Shown piece by piece: positions 8,412 through 17,746 of a stretch of DNA of 59,420 bases (the first letter of the stretch is position 1; each line of letters starts with the position of its first letter). Made by a program: the position numbers and the translations under genes. Below the pieces are notes generated by a model, which worked only from the letters and a program-made list of their open reading frames with translations, searched no databases and was not told the origin of the DNA. The DNA is from Nocardia neocaledoniensis (GTDB lineage Bacteria > Actinomycetota > Actinomycetes > Mycobacteriales > Mycobacteriaceae), in contig NZ_JARWOJ010000417.1 of the NCBI RefSeq assembly GCF_029868625.1, positions 1 through 59,420 on the forward strand, in the 5' to 3' direction.

Positions 8412-8846
8412 CTACGCCGAGGCCAGCGCGTCGAGCTGGTCGAGGGACTTGTCGAGCTGCGCGCGACCGTCCTTCTCCACCGCCTTGCCCAGCGCGCCCT
8501 TGATCAGGGCGCCTTCGAAGTCGCCGGAGACCACGATGGTGCTGCCGGTGCCGTCGGGCTGGATGTCGAAGGTGAATTCGGTACGCACACCGGCCATTCC
8601 GGCGCCGGCGAGGGTCAGACGGTTCGGCACCTCGACGGCCTTGACGGTCCACTCCATCTTGTTCGCCATGCCGAGCATGACGATCTTGGCGACCAGCCCC
8701 GCGCCCTCGGTGAGCACCGCGGGCGGCTCCTCCATGAAGCGTTCGTGGATGGTGAACCACTTGTCCCAGGTCTGCGGGTCGGAGACGACCGCCCACAGAG
8801 CCTCGGGGCTGGCGGTGACGGACTTGGTGGCTTCGATGTGTCCCAT
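8412..8846 (-). CDS. SRPBCC-family (polyketide cyclase/START-like) protein
   Basis: 144-residue hydrophobic-ligand-binding protein of the SRPBCC superfamily. It starts IEATKSVTASPEALWAVVSD, typical of the first strand and helix, and ends with the long alpha helix (GALIKGALGKAVEKDG onward) that closes the pocket. ATG at 8846 lies 17 bases after the upstream thiolase-like gene. Probable partner in handling an acyl or steroid-like substrate with that enzyme; the ligand is unknown. Confidence 0.8.
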   Translation of the reverse strand: MGHIEATKSVTASPEALWAVVSDPQTWDKWFTIHERFMEEPPAVLTEGAGLVAKIVMLGMANKMEWTVKAVEVPNRLTLAGAGMAGVRTEFTFDIQPDGTGSTIVVSGDFEGALIKGALGKAVEKDGRAQLDKSLDQLDALASA

Positions 8847-8863
8847 ACGAGTACTCCTGCGAT

Positions 8864-10081
8864 TCAGCGCACGGCGCGCTGGTAGGCGGTGACCACGGCG
8901 GCGCCGCCGAGGCCGATGTTGTGCTGCAGTGCGGCGGTGACGTCGCCGACCTGGCGCTTGTCGGCGGTGCCGCGCAGCTGCCAGGTGAGCTCGGAGCACT
9001 GGGCGAGCCCGGTGGCGCCCAGCGGATGCCCCTTGGAGATCAGGCCGCCCGAGGGATTGACGACCCATTTGCCGCCGTAGGTGGTCTGCCCGGCGTCGAT
9101 CAGCTTCCCGGCCTCACCCTCCGCGCACAGCCCGAGCGCCTCGTAGAGCAGCAGTTCGTTGGCGGAGAAGCAGTCGTGCAGTTCGATCACCTGGAAGTCC
9201 TCGGCGCCGAGTCCGGCCTGCTCGTAGACCAGCTGCGCGGCTTTGACATTCATGTCGTAGCCGATGAGGTTCTTGGCGGTGCCGTCGAAGGTCGAGGCGA
9301 AGTCGGTGGTCATCGCCTGGCCGACGATCTCGACCGCCTGCGCCGACAGATCGTGCCGGTCGACGAACGCCTCGCTCGCCAGGATCACCGCGCCCGAGCC
9401 GTCCGAGGTCGGCGAGCACTGCAGCTTGGTGAGCGGGTCGTAGATCATCCGCGAGCCGAGGATGTCGTCGAGCGAATACTCGTCCTGGAACTGCGAATAC
9501 GGGTTGTTCACCGAGTGCTTGTGGTTCTTGTGGCCGATCTTGGCGAAGTGCTCGGCGGTGGTGCCGTACTGCTTCATGTGCTCACGGCCCGCCGCACCGA
9601 ACATCCACGGCGCCACCGGGAACAGCACCTCGGAGATCTCGGCCAGGGCCAGCACGTGTTTACCCATCGGCTGCTCGCGGTCGTCCCAGGTGGAGGCCAG
9701 CGAGCCCGGCTGCATCTTCTCGAATCCCAGTGCCAGCGTGCACTCGGCCAGTCCGCCCCGGATCGCCTGTGCCGCGAGGTAGAGCGCGGTCGATCCGGTG
9801 GAACAGTTGTTGTTGACGTTGACGACCGGGATGCCCGTCATCCCCAGCTCGTAGACCGCCCGCTGACCGGACGTCGACTCGCCGTAGACGTAGCCCACGT
9901 AGGCCTGCTCGACCTCGCGGTAGTCGATCCCCGCGTCGGCCAGTGCCTTGGTGCCCGACTCGCGGGCCATGTCCGGATAGTCCCAGGCCCTGGTGGTTCC
10001 GTCGGCCTCCTCGACCTGCCTGCGGCCCGGCTTCTCGAACTTCGTCATCCCGACGCCGATCACATAGACCTTGTTCGCCAT
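8864..10081 (-). CDS. Lipid-transfer protein/thiolase-like enzyme
   Basis: 405-residue thiolase-fold protein of the SCP-x/nonspecific lipid-transfer type. The nucleophile is Cys in NNNCSTGS (about residue 93). The conserved His sites are in HDCFSANE and GGLISKGHPLGATG near the C-terminus. The second catalytic Cys of true thiolases is not evident, which fits the Ltp-type aldolases/thiolases of actinobacterial sterol and lipid catabolism. ATG at 10081 is preferred over an upstream in-frame start because it begins the conserved MANKVYVIGVGMTKF. First gene of a three-gene operon; a palindrome lies 29-48 bases upstream. Confidence 0.85.
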   Translation of the reverse strand: MANKVYVIGVGMTKFEKPGRRQVEEADGTTRAWDYPDMARESGTKALADAGIDYREVEQAYVGYVYGESTSGQRAVYELGMTGIPVVNVNNNCSTGSTALYLAAQAIRGGLAECTLALGFEKMQPGSLASTWDDREQPMGKHVLALAEISEVLFPVAPWMFGAAGREHMKQYGTTAEHFAKIGHKNHKHSVNNPYSQFQDEYSLDDILGSRMIYDPLTKLQCSPTSDGSGAVILASEAFVDRHDLSAQAVEIVGQAMTTDFASTFDGTAKNLIGYDMNVKAAQLVYEQAGLGAEDFQVIELHDCFSANELLLYEALGLCAEGEAGKLIDAGQTTYGGKWVVNPSGGLISKGHPLGATGLAQCSELTWQLRGTADKRQVGDVTAALQHNIGLGGAAVVTAYQRAVR

Positions 10082-10109
10082 CGAACTCCCATCCTCGCGG
10101 TTGGCCACA

Positions 10110-10130
10110 AACATACAGCTCTGCATGTAT
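10110..10130. promoter_or_regulatory. Palindromic operator before the thiolase operon
   Basis: AACATACAGCTCTGCATGTA at 10110-10129 is a near-palindrome (ATACA N8 TGTAT core) between the thiolase operon and the divergent NCS1 permease. It matches 14 of 20 positions with the core of the palindrome before tetR at 13461-13480, so the same TetR regulator may bind here. Confidence 0.5.
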
Positions 10131-10273
10131 CTTCACAACGGTTTCCGTGACGCCGGTCACCATCCGGGTGCGTAACAACGGCGTAACGGTTCGGAAAATT
10201 GCCGTCTACATCCATCGAGGACCGTCGGTGAGTCGCACGGATTCGTGGGGCGAGCAGATGAGGGAGAGAGGCA

Positions 10274-11899
10274 ATGGCCGGAGCAGATACCGCCGCCAAA
10301 GAAACACTCGAGGACTACACGCTGCGTTTCGCCCCGCGGAGCTACCGCAAATGGAGCCCGGCGGTGGTCGGCATCTCCGCCCTCGGCGGTATCGCCTATC
10401 TCGCCGATTTCGCCATCGGCGCGAATATCGGCATCGCTCACGGCACCGGAAACGCGCTGATCGGGATCGGTATCTTCGCCGTCGTCGTGATGCTCACCGG
10501 CTTCCCGCTGGCGTATTACGCGGCCCGCTACAACATCGATCTGGATTTGATCACGCGCGGTAGCGGATTCGGTTATTACGGCTCGGTGATCACCAATATC
10601 GTGTTCGCCTCGTTCACCTTCATCTTCTTCGCGTTGGAAGGTTCGATCATGGCGCAGGGCCTGCAATTGGGCCTCGGAATTCCACTCTGGCTGGGTTATC
10701 TGGCGTCGACGGTGATCATCTTCCCGCTGGTCATCTACGGCATGAACACGCTGGCCAAATTGCAGGTGTGGACCACCCCGCTGTGGCTGCTGCTCATGGT
10801 CGCCCCGTTCGGCTTCCTGCTCCTGCGCCACCCCGACTCGGTCGGGTCGTTCTTCGCCTACGGCGGTAAGGACGGCGCCGGGGTGAGCCTGTCGGGCGCG
10901 CTGCTGGCCGCCGGTGTGTGCCTGTCGCTGATCGCGCAGATCGCCGAGCAGATCGACTACCTGCGCTTCATGCCGCCGCGCACCCCCGAGAACCGGGCCA
11001 AGTGGTGGGGCTGGATGCTGCTCGCCGGGCCGGGCTGGGTGATCTTCGGTGCCGCCAAGCAGGTCGTCGGCCTGTTCCTCGCCGTCTACCTGATCGCGAA
11101 TCTGCCTGCCGCGCAGGGCATCGCGAACCAGCCGGTGCACCAGTTCCTGGAGATCTACCGCGACATGGTGCCGGGCTGGCTGGCCATGACGCTGGCCGTG
11201 GTGCTCGTGGTGATCAGCCAGATCAAGATCAACGTCACCAACGCGTACTCGGGCTCGCTGGCCTGGACCAACTCCTACACCCGCGTCACCAAGACCTACC
11301 CCGGTCGCCTGGTGTTCCTGGTGGTCAATCTGGCCATCGCGCTGGTGCTGATGGAAGCGGACATGTTCGACTTCCTCAACAACATCCTCGGCTTCTACGC
11401 CAACTGCGGCATCGCCTGGATCGTCACCGTGGCCACCGACATCGCGGTGAACAAGTACCTGCTGAAGATCTCGCCGAAGGTGCCCGAGTTCCGGCGCGGC
11501 ATGCTCTACGACTTCAACCCGGTCGGCCTGGTCGGTTTCGGCCTCTCGGCGGTGCTGTCGATCATGACCTTCTTCGGCCTCTTCGGTGAGTTGCTCAAGC
11601 CGTACTCGCCGCTGGTCGCGGTCCTGGTGGCCTTCGTCGCGACCCCGCTCACCGCGATCGTCACCAAGGGCAAGTACTACCTGCGCCGCGCCGACGACGG
11701 CATCGAGCTGCCGATGTTCGACGAGCACGGCAACCCGTCGGGCGACCTGCTGCCCTGCCACGTCACCGGACTGGAGTTCGAGCGCCCGGACATGATCGCC
11801 TCCGCGGTGCCGGGCCCCGAGGGCGAGATCCAGTACATCAGCTCGCTGGCGCTGTCCACGGACCGCGAGGGCAAGCACCTGCTGCCGCGCCAGCACTGA
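10274..11899 (+). CDS. NCS1-family purine/cytosine-type permease
   Basis: 541-residue integral membrane transporter with about 12 hydrophobic segments spread from residue 30 to 460. It has the cytosolic N-terminus and long hydrophilic C-terminus usual for NCS1 (nucleobase:cation symporter-1) proteins. GSGFGYYGS and a conserved TM run with NAYSGSLAWTNSYTR are the recognisable family segments. AGGGAGAG lies before the ATG at 10274. The substrate is not determined; being divergent from a lipid-type operon is unusual for a nucleobase carrier. Ends in a strong hairpin. Confidence 0.8.
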   Translation: MAGADTAAKETLEDYTLRFAPRSYRKWSPAVVGISALGGIAYLADFAIGANIGIAHGTGNALIGIGIFAVVVMLTGFPLAYYAARYNIDLDLITRGSGFGYYGSVITNIVFASFTFIFFALEGSIMAQGLQLGLGIPLWLGYLASTVIIFPLVIYGMNTLAKLQVWTTPLWLLLMVAPFGFLLLRHPDSVGSFFAYGGKDGAGVSLSGALLAAGVCLSLIAQIAEQIDYLRFMPPRTPENRAKWWGWMLLAGPGWVIFGAAKQVVGLFLAVYLIANLPAAQGIANQPVHQFLEIYRDMVPGWLAMTLAVVLVVISQIKINVTNAYSGSLAWTNSYTRVTKTYPGRLVFLVVNLAIALVLMEADMFDFLNNILGFYANCGIAWIVTVATDIAVNKYLLKISPKVPEFRRGMLYDFNPVGLVGFGLSAVLSIMTFFGLFGELLKPYSPLVAVLVAFVATPLTAIVTKGKYYLRRADDGIELPMFDEHGNPSGDLLPCHVTGLEFERPDMIASAVPGPEGEIQYISSLALSTDREGKHLLPRQH

Positions 11900-11911
11900 C
11901 GGCACGTACCG

Positions 11912-11950
11912 AGGCCGTACCGGGCGAAAAGTGTTCGCCTGGTACGGCCT
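11912..11950. terminator. Strong bidirectional terminator
   Basis: AGGCCGTACC (11912-11921) pairs perfectly with GGTACGGCCT (11941-11950). The stem continues through a G-T wobble and GGCGAA/TTCGCC to a five-base loop, giving about 17 pairs. It separates the convergent permease and SDR genes. Confidence 0.85.
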
Positions 11951-11956
11951 TCGTCG

Positions 11957-12706
11957 TCAGAGGAGTTTGCGGACCACCGGCATCGGCAGGGTGCGCAGGG
12001 CGAAGGCGATCGGAATCCACGGCCAGTCCGGCACGTACGCCTTGGCGCGGCGCTTCTCGATGGCGGCGACCATGGCGCGCACGCCGGTTTCGGTGTCCAC
12101 CATGAACTTCGGCTCGTGCTTGATCCGGTCGTTCATCTCCGAGCGGATGTAGCCGGGATAGATCACCGAGATATCCACGCCGGGAACAGCTTCCGCGCGC
12201 AGGCCCTCGGCGAGCGCGGCGACACCGGCCTTGGTGGCGGCATACGCGGTCAGGGTCTTGGGCATACCGCGCAAGCCGGAGATCGAGGAGATCATCACCA
12301 GGTGGCCGCGGCCCTGCGCGCGGAAGATCGTCATCGCCGCCTCGGTCTGGGCCAGCGCGGCGAGGAAATTCACCACCGCCGTCTCGCGGTTCGCGGCGTA
12401 CTTGCCGGTGCCGAGCGGCGCGCCCTTGCCGAGGCCCGCGTTGACGATCACCCGGTCGATGGCACCGAACTCGGCGGCGAAGGCGTCGAAGACGGTGAAC
12501 ACGGCCGCGTCGTCGGTGACGTCGAGCTGCTTCACCGAGACGGTGCGATCGGGATGTGCGGCGAGGATCTCGGTACGCAGCTCGTCGAGCCGTTCGGTGC
12601 GACGAGCGCACAGCCCGAGGTCATAGCCGAGCGCCGCGAACTGACGGGCCATCTCGGCGCCGAGGCCGGAGCTGGCGCCGGTGATCACGATGGTGCCCCG
12701 GCTCAC
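11957..12706 (-). CDS. Short-chain dehydrogenase/reductase
   Basis: 249-residue classical SDR. TGASSGLG (residues 9-16) binds the cofactor; VNAG follows at about 88-91. ISSISG carries the catalytic Ser, and YAATK (about residues 155-159) the Tyr and Lys. The C-terminal stretch (YVPDWPWIPIAFALRTLP) is hydrophobic and resembles membrane-associated SDRs of mycobacteria. Substrate unknown. It lies 98 bases downstream of the tetR gene on the same strand and could be co-transcribed with it. Confidence 0.85.
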   Translation of the reverse strand: MSRGTIVITGASSGLGAEMARQFAALGYDLGLCARRTERLDELRTEILAAHPDRTVSVKQLDVTDDAAVFTVFDAFAAEFGAIDRVIVNAGLGKGAPLGTGKYAANRETAVVNFLAALAQTEAAMTIFRAQGRGHLVMISSISGLRGMPKTLTAYAATKAGVAALAEGLRAEAVPGVDISVIYPGYIRSEMNDRIKHEPKFMVDTETGVRAMVAAIEKRRAKAYVPDWPWIPIAFALRTLPMPVVRKLL

Positions 12707-12804
12707 GACGCCACCGCCGACGAGGGCTCGATATGCGATTCCATGCGCTCACGGTAGTCATCGGACACGGCCGGCGGAACCGATCACCGCCGGCGAACCC
12801 GCGA

Positions 12805-13443
12805 TCAGTGCGGGCCAGGCACGATCACCGCGGCTGCTGACGCGCGCAGGTCGACCGCGGCGCGACGCCAGCGGCGGTGCGCGCGTTCGGTGTCGGGGAG
12901 GACGAAATTGGCGACGAGGATGCCGCGCAGGGCGTCCATCGCGGTGTAGGCGAAATCGCGGGCGCCCTTGCGGCGCAGGTCGTCCGGGATCAGTTCGGCG
13001 ACCGCCCGCAGCACCGCCGTGTTGACCACCGGCTCGACCTCTTCCATCGCCGCGGCCAGCACCGGATCGGTCCGGCCCGCCACCCACAGCTCCACCGTCG
13101 CGATGAACAGCGGCCCCTGATGCAGGTCCCAGAGGAATTCGAGGGCGGCGCCGACCGGATCGTCACCCACCCGCACCCGTGCCATCTCGCTCATGGCCGC
13201 CGCCACCCGCCGCTCGGCCAGGTGTTTGATCGCGGCGACCACCAGATCGTGTTTGGACCCGAAGTGGTGCACCTGCGCGCCACGGGTGACGCCGGCCCGC
13301 TCGGCCACCCTGGGCGTGGTGGTGCCCGCGTAGCCGTACTCGACCAGGCAGTCGATGGTCGCGTCGAGCAGGCGGGTACGCATCTCGCTACTGCGCTGCT
13401 CCTGCGTACGCCGCTGCGGTTTGTCGGCTGCGGTGCTGGTCAT
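12805..13443 (-). CDS. TetR-family transcriptional regulator
   Basis: 212 residues with an N-terminal TetR HTH (about residues 20-68, containing TTPRVAERAGVTRGAQVHHFGSK in the recognition region, positions about 41-63) and a divergent all-helical ligand-binding domain. A 32-bp dyad begins 12 bases upstream of its start, so it is almost certainly autoregulated. A related palindrome before the thiolase operon makes that operon a likely second target. Ligand unknown. Confidence 0.88.
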   Translation of the reverse strand: MTSTAADKPQRRTQEQRSSEMRTRLLDATIDCLVEYGYAGTTTPRVAERAGVTRGAQVHHFGSKHDLVVAAIKHLAERRVAAAMSEMARVRVGDDPVGAALEFLWDLHQGPLFIATVELWVAGRTDPVLAAAMEEVEPVVNTAVLRAVAELIPDDLRRKGARDFAYTAMDALRGILVANFVLPDTERAHRRWRRAAVDLRASAAAVIVPGPH

Positions 13444-13454
13444 CGGCCGATCTT

Positions 13455-13486
13455 ACCGCTTACATACAGACCTGTTGGTAAGCGGT
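13455..13486. promoter_or_regulatory. TetR operator upstream of tetR
   Basis: A 32-bp dyad with perfect nine-base outer arms ACCGCTTAC (13455-13463) and GTAAGCGGT (13478-13486). The inner 20 bases (13461-13480, TACATACAGACCTGTTGGTA) form a second imperfect palindrome. It sits 12 bases before the tetR start, as for an autorepressor. Confidence 0.75.
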
Positions 13487-13560
13487 GCTGCCGCCCGAGC
13501 CGCCGCACCCATCGGCCATTCACCCGCGCCGATCGGCCGCTGACCACTCGCACACGGGTT

Positions 13561-15240
<1,680 letters not shown>

Positions 15241-15269
15241 GGCTTACTCCTTGTCGAGGTGGTCGTTCA

Positions 15270-16787
15270 TCAGTCGAGTTCGGCCCAGTCGAGGGTGCGT
15301 TCGACGGCTTTGAGCCAGCGGCCGTAGCCGCGTTCGCGCTGCTCGTCGGACCAGGTGGGGAACCAGCGGACGTCTTCGTGCCAGTTCGCGAGCAGTTCGT
15401 CGGTGGAGCCCCAGACCCCGACCGCCAGCCCGGCCGCGTAGGCGGCGCCGAGCGCGGTGGTCTCGGCCACGACCGGGCGCGAGACCGGGACGCCGAGCAG
15501 GTCGGCCTGGATCTGCATGGCGAGTTTGTTCATGGTCACGCCGCCGTCGACGCGCAGCGTCGCCAGCCGCACGCCGGAATCGCGCTGCATCGCCTCGACC
15601 ACGTCGCGGGTCTGGTAGGCGATGGATTCCAGTGTCGCCCTGGCCAAGTGGGCGTTGTTGCTGTAGCGCGACAGTCCGACGACCGCGCCGCGTGCGTCGG
15701 GACGCCAGTACGGGGCGAACAGACCGGAGAAGGCGGGCACGAAGTACACCCCGCCGGAGTCGGCGACCTGTTCGGCCAGGTCCTCGATCTGCGCGGCGCC
15801 CGCGATGACGCCGAGTTGATCGCGCAGCCACTGCACCGCGGACCCGGTGACCGCGATCGAACCCTCCAGGGCGTAGACGGGTTTGTCGTCGCCGAAATGG
15901 TAGGCGACGGTCGTGATCAGGCCGTGGTTCGAGCGGACGATCTCGGCGCCGGTGTTGAGCATCAGGAAATTGCCGGTGCCATAGGTGTTCTTGGCCTCAC
16001 CCGGCTGGAAACACACCTGGCCGACGCTCGCGGCCTGCTGGTCGCCGAGGACACCGGCGATCGGGACCGCGCCCTTGAAGGGCCCGTCGGGGTTGGTGGT
16101 GCCGAAACCGGCCGGGTTCGACGACGGCGCGATGGCGGGCAGCATGGCGCGCGGGATGTCGAAGATCCGCAGGAGTTCGTCGTCCCAGCGCAGCGTCTCG
16201 AGGTCCATGAGCATGGTGCGCGAGGCGTTGGTCGGGTCGGTGACGTGCACGCCGCCGCGGCTGCCGCCGGTGAGGTTCCAGATCAGCCAGGTGTCGAGGG
16301 TGCCGAACAGGGCGTCGCCGCGTTCGGCGTCGGCCCGCACGCCCGCGACGTTGTCGAGGATCCAGCGCAGTTTGCCGCCCGAGAAGTACGGGGCGGGCGG
16401 CAGTCCGGTCCGCTCGCGGATGAGATCGCTGTGCCCGGCCGCGTCGAGGGCGGCGATGAGGCGGTCGGTGCGGGTGTCCTGCCAGACGATCGCGTTGTAG
16501 TACGGGCGACCGGTGTGGCGATTCCAGACGACGGTGGTCTCGCGCTGGTTGGTGACACCGATCGCGGCCAGGTCGGCGGCGGTGAGATCGGCGGTGGCCA
16601 GCGCGGTCTTGACGACGGTGCGGGTGCGTTCCCAGATCTCGTCCGGATTGTGTTCGACCCAGCCGGCGCGCGGCATGATCTGCTCGTGTTCGAGCTGGTG
16701 CCGGGCGACGACGGCGCCACCGTGGTCGAAAACCATGAAACGCGTCGAGGTCGTGCCCTGATCGATCGCGCCCACATACCGAGTCAT
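15270..16787 (-). CDS. glpK: Glycerol kinase, first copy
   Basis: 505-residue FGGY kinase that phosphorylates glycerol with ATP. The N-terminal phosphate loop is GAIDQGTTSTRFMVFD (residues 5-20). The family signatures NQRETTVVW, GTLDTWLIWNLTGG and the C-terminal DGGVTMNKLAMQIQADLLG are all present. ATG at 16787 follows AAAGGA; the upstream frame extension crosses the promoter region. First gene of glpK-glpD, divergent from an IclR regulator. A second, diverged glpK lies on the other side of that regulator. Confidence 0.94.
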   Translation of the reverse strand: MTRYVGAIDQGTTSTRFMVFDHGGAVVARHQLEHEQIMPRAGWVEHNPDEIWERTRTVVKTALATADLTAADLAAIGVTNQRETTVVWNRHTGRPYYNAIVWQDTRTDRLIAALDAAGHSDLIRERTGLPPAPYFSGGKLRWILDNVAGVRADAERGDALFGTLDTWLIWNLTGGSRGGVHVTDPTNASRTMLMDLETLRWDDELLRIFDIPRAMLPAIAPSSNPAGFGTTNPDGPFKGAVPIAGVLGDQQAASVGQVCFQPGEAKNTYGTGNFLMLNTGAEIVRSNHGLITTVAYHFGDDKPVYALEGSIAVTGSAVQWLRDQLGVIAGAAQIEDLAEQVADSGGVYFVPAFSGLFAPYWRPDARGAVVGLSRYSNNAHLARATLESIAYQTRDVVEAMQRDSGVRLATLRVDGGVTMNKLAMQIQADLLGVPVSRPVVAETTALGAAYAAGLAVGVWGSTDELLANWHEDVRWFPTWSDEQRERGYGRWLKAVERTLDWAELD

Positions 16788-16864
16788 CGTGGTCCTTTCG
16801 AGCGGGCTCACCATCGAGCCCGGAACCCACGCTAGGAACCGCCGGACCCCGCCGCCACGGCTGC

Positions 16865-16883
16865 CGTTCGACAATGCTGAACG
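16865..16883. promoter_or_regulatory. Candidate IclR operator
   Basis: The dyad CGTTC (16865-16869), nine-base spacer, GAACG (16879-16883) sits between glpK and the divergent iclR gene, 22 bases before the iclR start. Placement suggests the IclR protein represses both genes from here, as GylR does for glycerol genes in Streptomyces. Confidence 0.45.
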
Positions 16884-16905
16884 CCGCGGCTGATAGGTTC
16901 GGGCG

Positions 16906-17658
16906 ATGCCGGGTCCGATCCAGTCGATCGAGCGAGCCGCCGCCGTGCTGCGGCTGCTCGCGCGCGGGTCGGGGCCGATGGCCGTCGGCGAGGTCGCCGC
17001 CGCGCTCGACCTGGCCAAACCCACCGTGCACGGGATATTGCGGACGCTGCTCGGGGTCGGGTTCGTCGACCAGGATCCGGCGACGGGCCGCTACCTGCTC
17101 GCGCCCGCGCTCGGCGAACTCGGCAGCGATCACCTCGACGTCAACGAGCTGCGTTCGCGCGCGATCCACCGCGCCGACGCGCTCGCCGCGCGCACGGGCG
17201 AGGCGGTGCGGATGGCGGTGTCGCGGCCCGGCGGGGTGACGGTGGTGCATCACGTGTTCCGGCCGGACAACACCGCGCAGGTGCTCACCGTCGGCGAGGC
17301 GCTACCCGCGCACGCCACCGCGCTGGGCAAGGTGTTGCTCGCCTACGACGCCGCGCCGAGACCTACTTCGCTGCCTACCTTTACGCACCGGACGATCGGC
17401 GATCAGGCGGCGCTGGAACGTGCCGTCGCCGAGGTTCGCCGGACCGGCTGGGCGAGGGAGGTCGAGGAGTACCGTGCCGGCGAGGCGGGTATCGCCGCGC
17501 CGATCCGGGCGCGCGGCGGTTTGGTGGTGGCCGCCATCGGCATCTCGGGGCCGGTGGATCGACTGTGTGACAACCGGTTACAGGCCTTGCCCGCCGCCGT
17601 GGCCCTGGTGCGCGCCGCCGCCGAAGCCGTCCACCGCGATCTCGCGGCCGCGCGATGA
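16906..17658 (+). CDS. IclR-family regulator, probably of glycerol genes
   Basis: 250 residues with an N-terminal winged HTH (about 5-60, IERAAAVLRLLARG then LAKPTVHGILRTL) and a C-terminal IclR effector domain (about 75-245). It is flanked by two glpK genes, the arrangement of GylR-type glycerol repressors, so control of glpK-glpD and the second glpK is inferred. The last 32 residues hold one copy of a 24-base sequence repeated beyond the stop codon. Confidence 0.88.
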   Translation: MPGPIQSIERAAAVLRLLARGSGPMAVGEVAAALDLAKPTVHGILRTLLGVGFVDQDPATGRYLLAPALGELGSDHLDVNELRSRAIHRADALAARTGEAVRMAVSRPGGVTVVHHVFRPDNTAQVLTVGEALPAHATALGKVLLAYDAAPRPTSLPTFTHRTIGDQAALERAVAEVRRTGWAREVEEYRAGEAGIAAPIRARGGLVVAAIGISGPVDRLCDNRLQALPAAVALVRAAAEAVHRDLAAAR

Positions 17659-17703
17659 TCCAGCTACACCCCAGTGAAACGACTGCGCGACAACCGATTA
17701 CAG
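17560..17703 (+). repeat. 24-base direct repeat across the iclR 3' end
   Basis: Copies at 17560-17583 (inside iclR, encoding DRLCDNRLQ) and 17680-17703 (between iclR and glpK2) match at 21 of 24 bases and lie exactly 120 bases apart, in the same reading frame. Flanking sequence does not match. It may be the relic of a partial duplication or a pair of protein-binding sites. Confidence 0.7.
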
Positions 17704-17746
17704 CGCGACGCGGCCGCACCACAGGCCGCGGGAACGGGAGACTCCG

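Noticed and set aside
17674..17746. A longer N-terminus for the second glycerol kinase beginning at 17674
   Set aside because: That ATG is in a different frame; the kinase fold begins directly after the GTG at 17747, which has a ribosome binding site.
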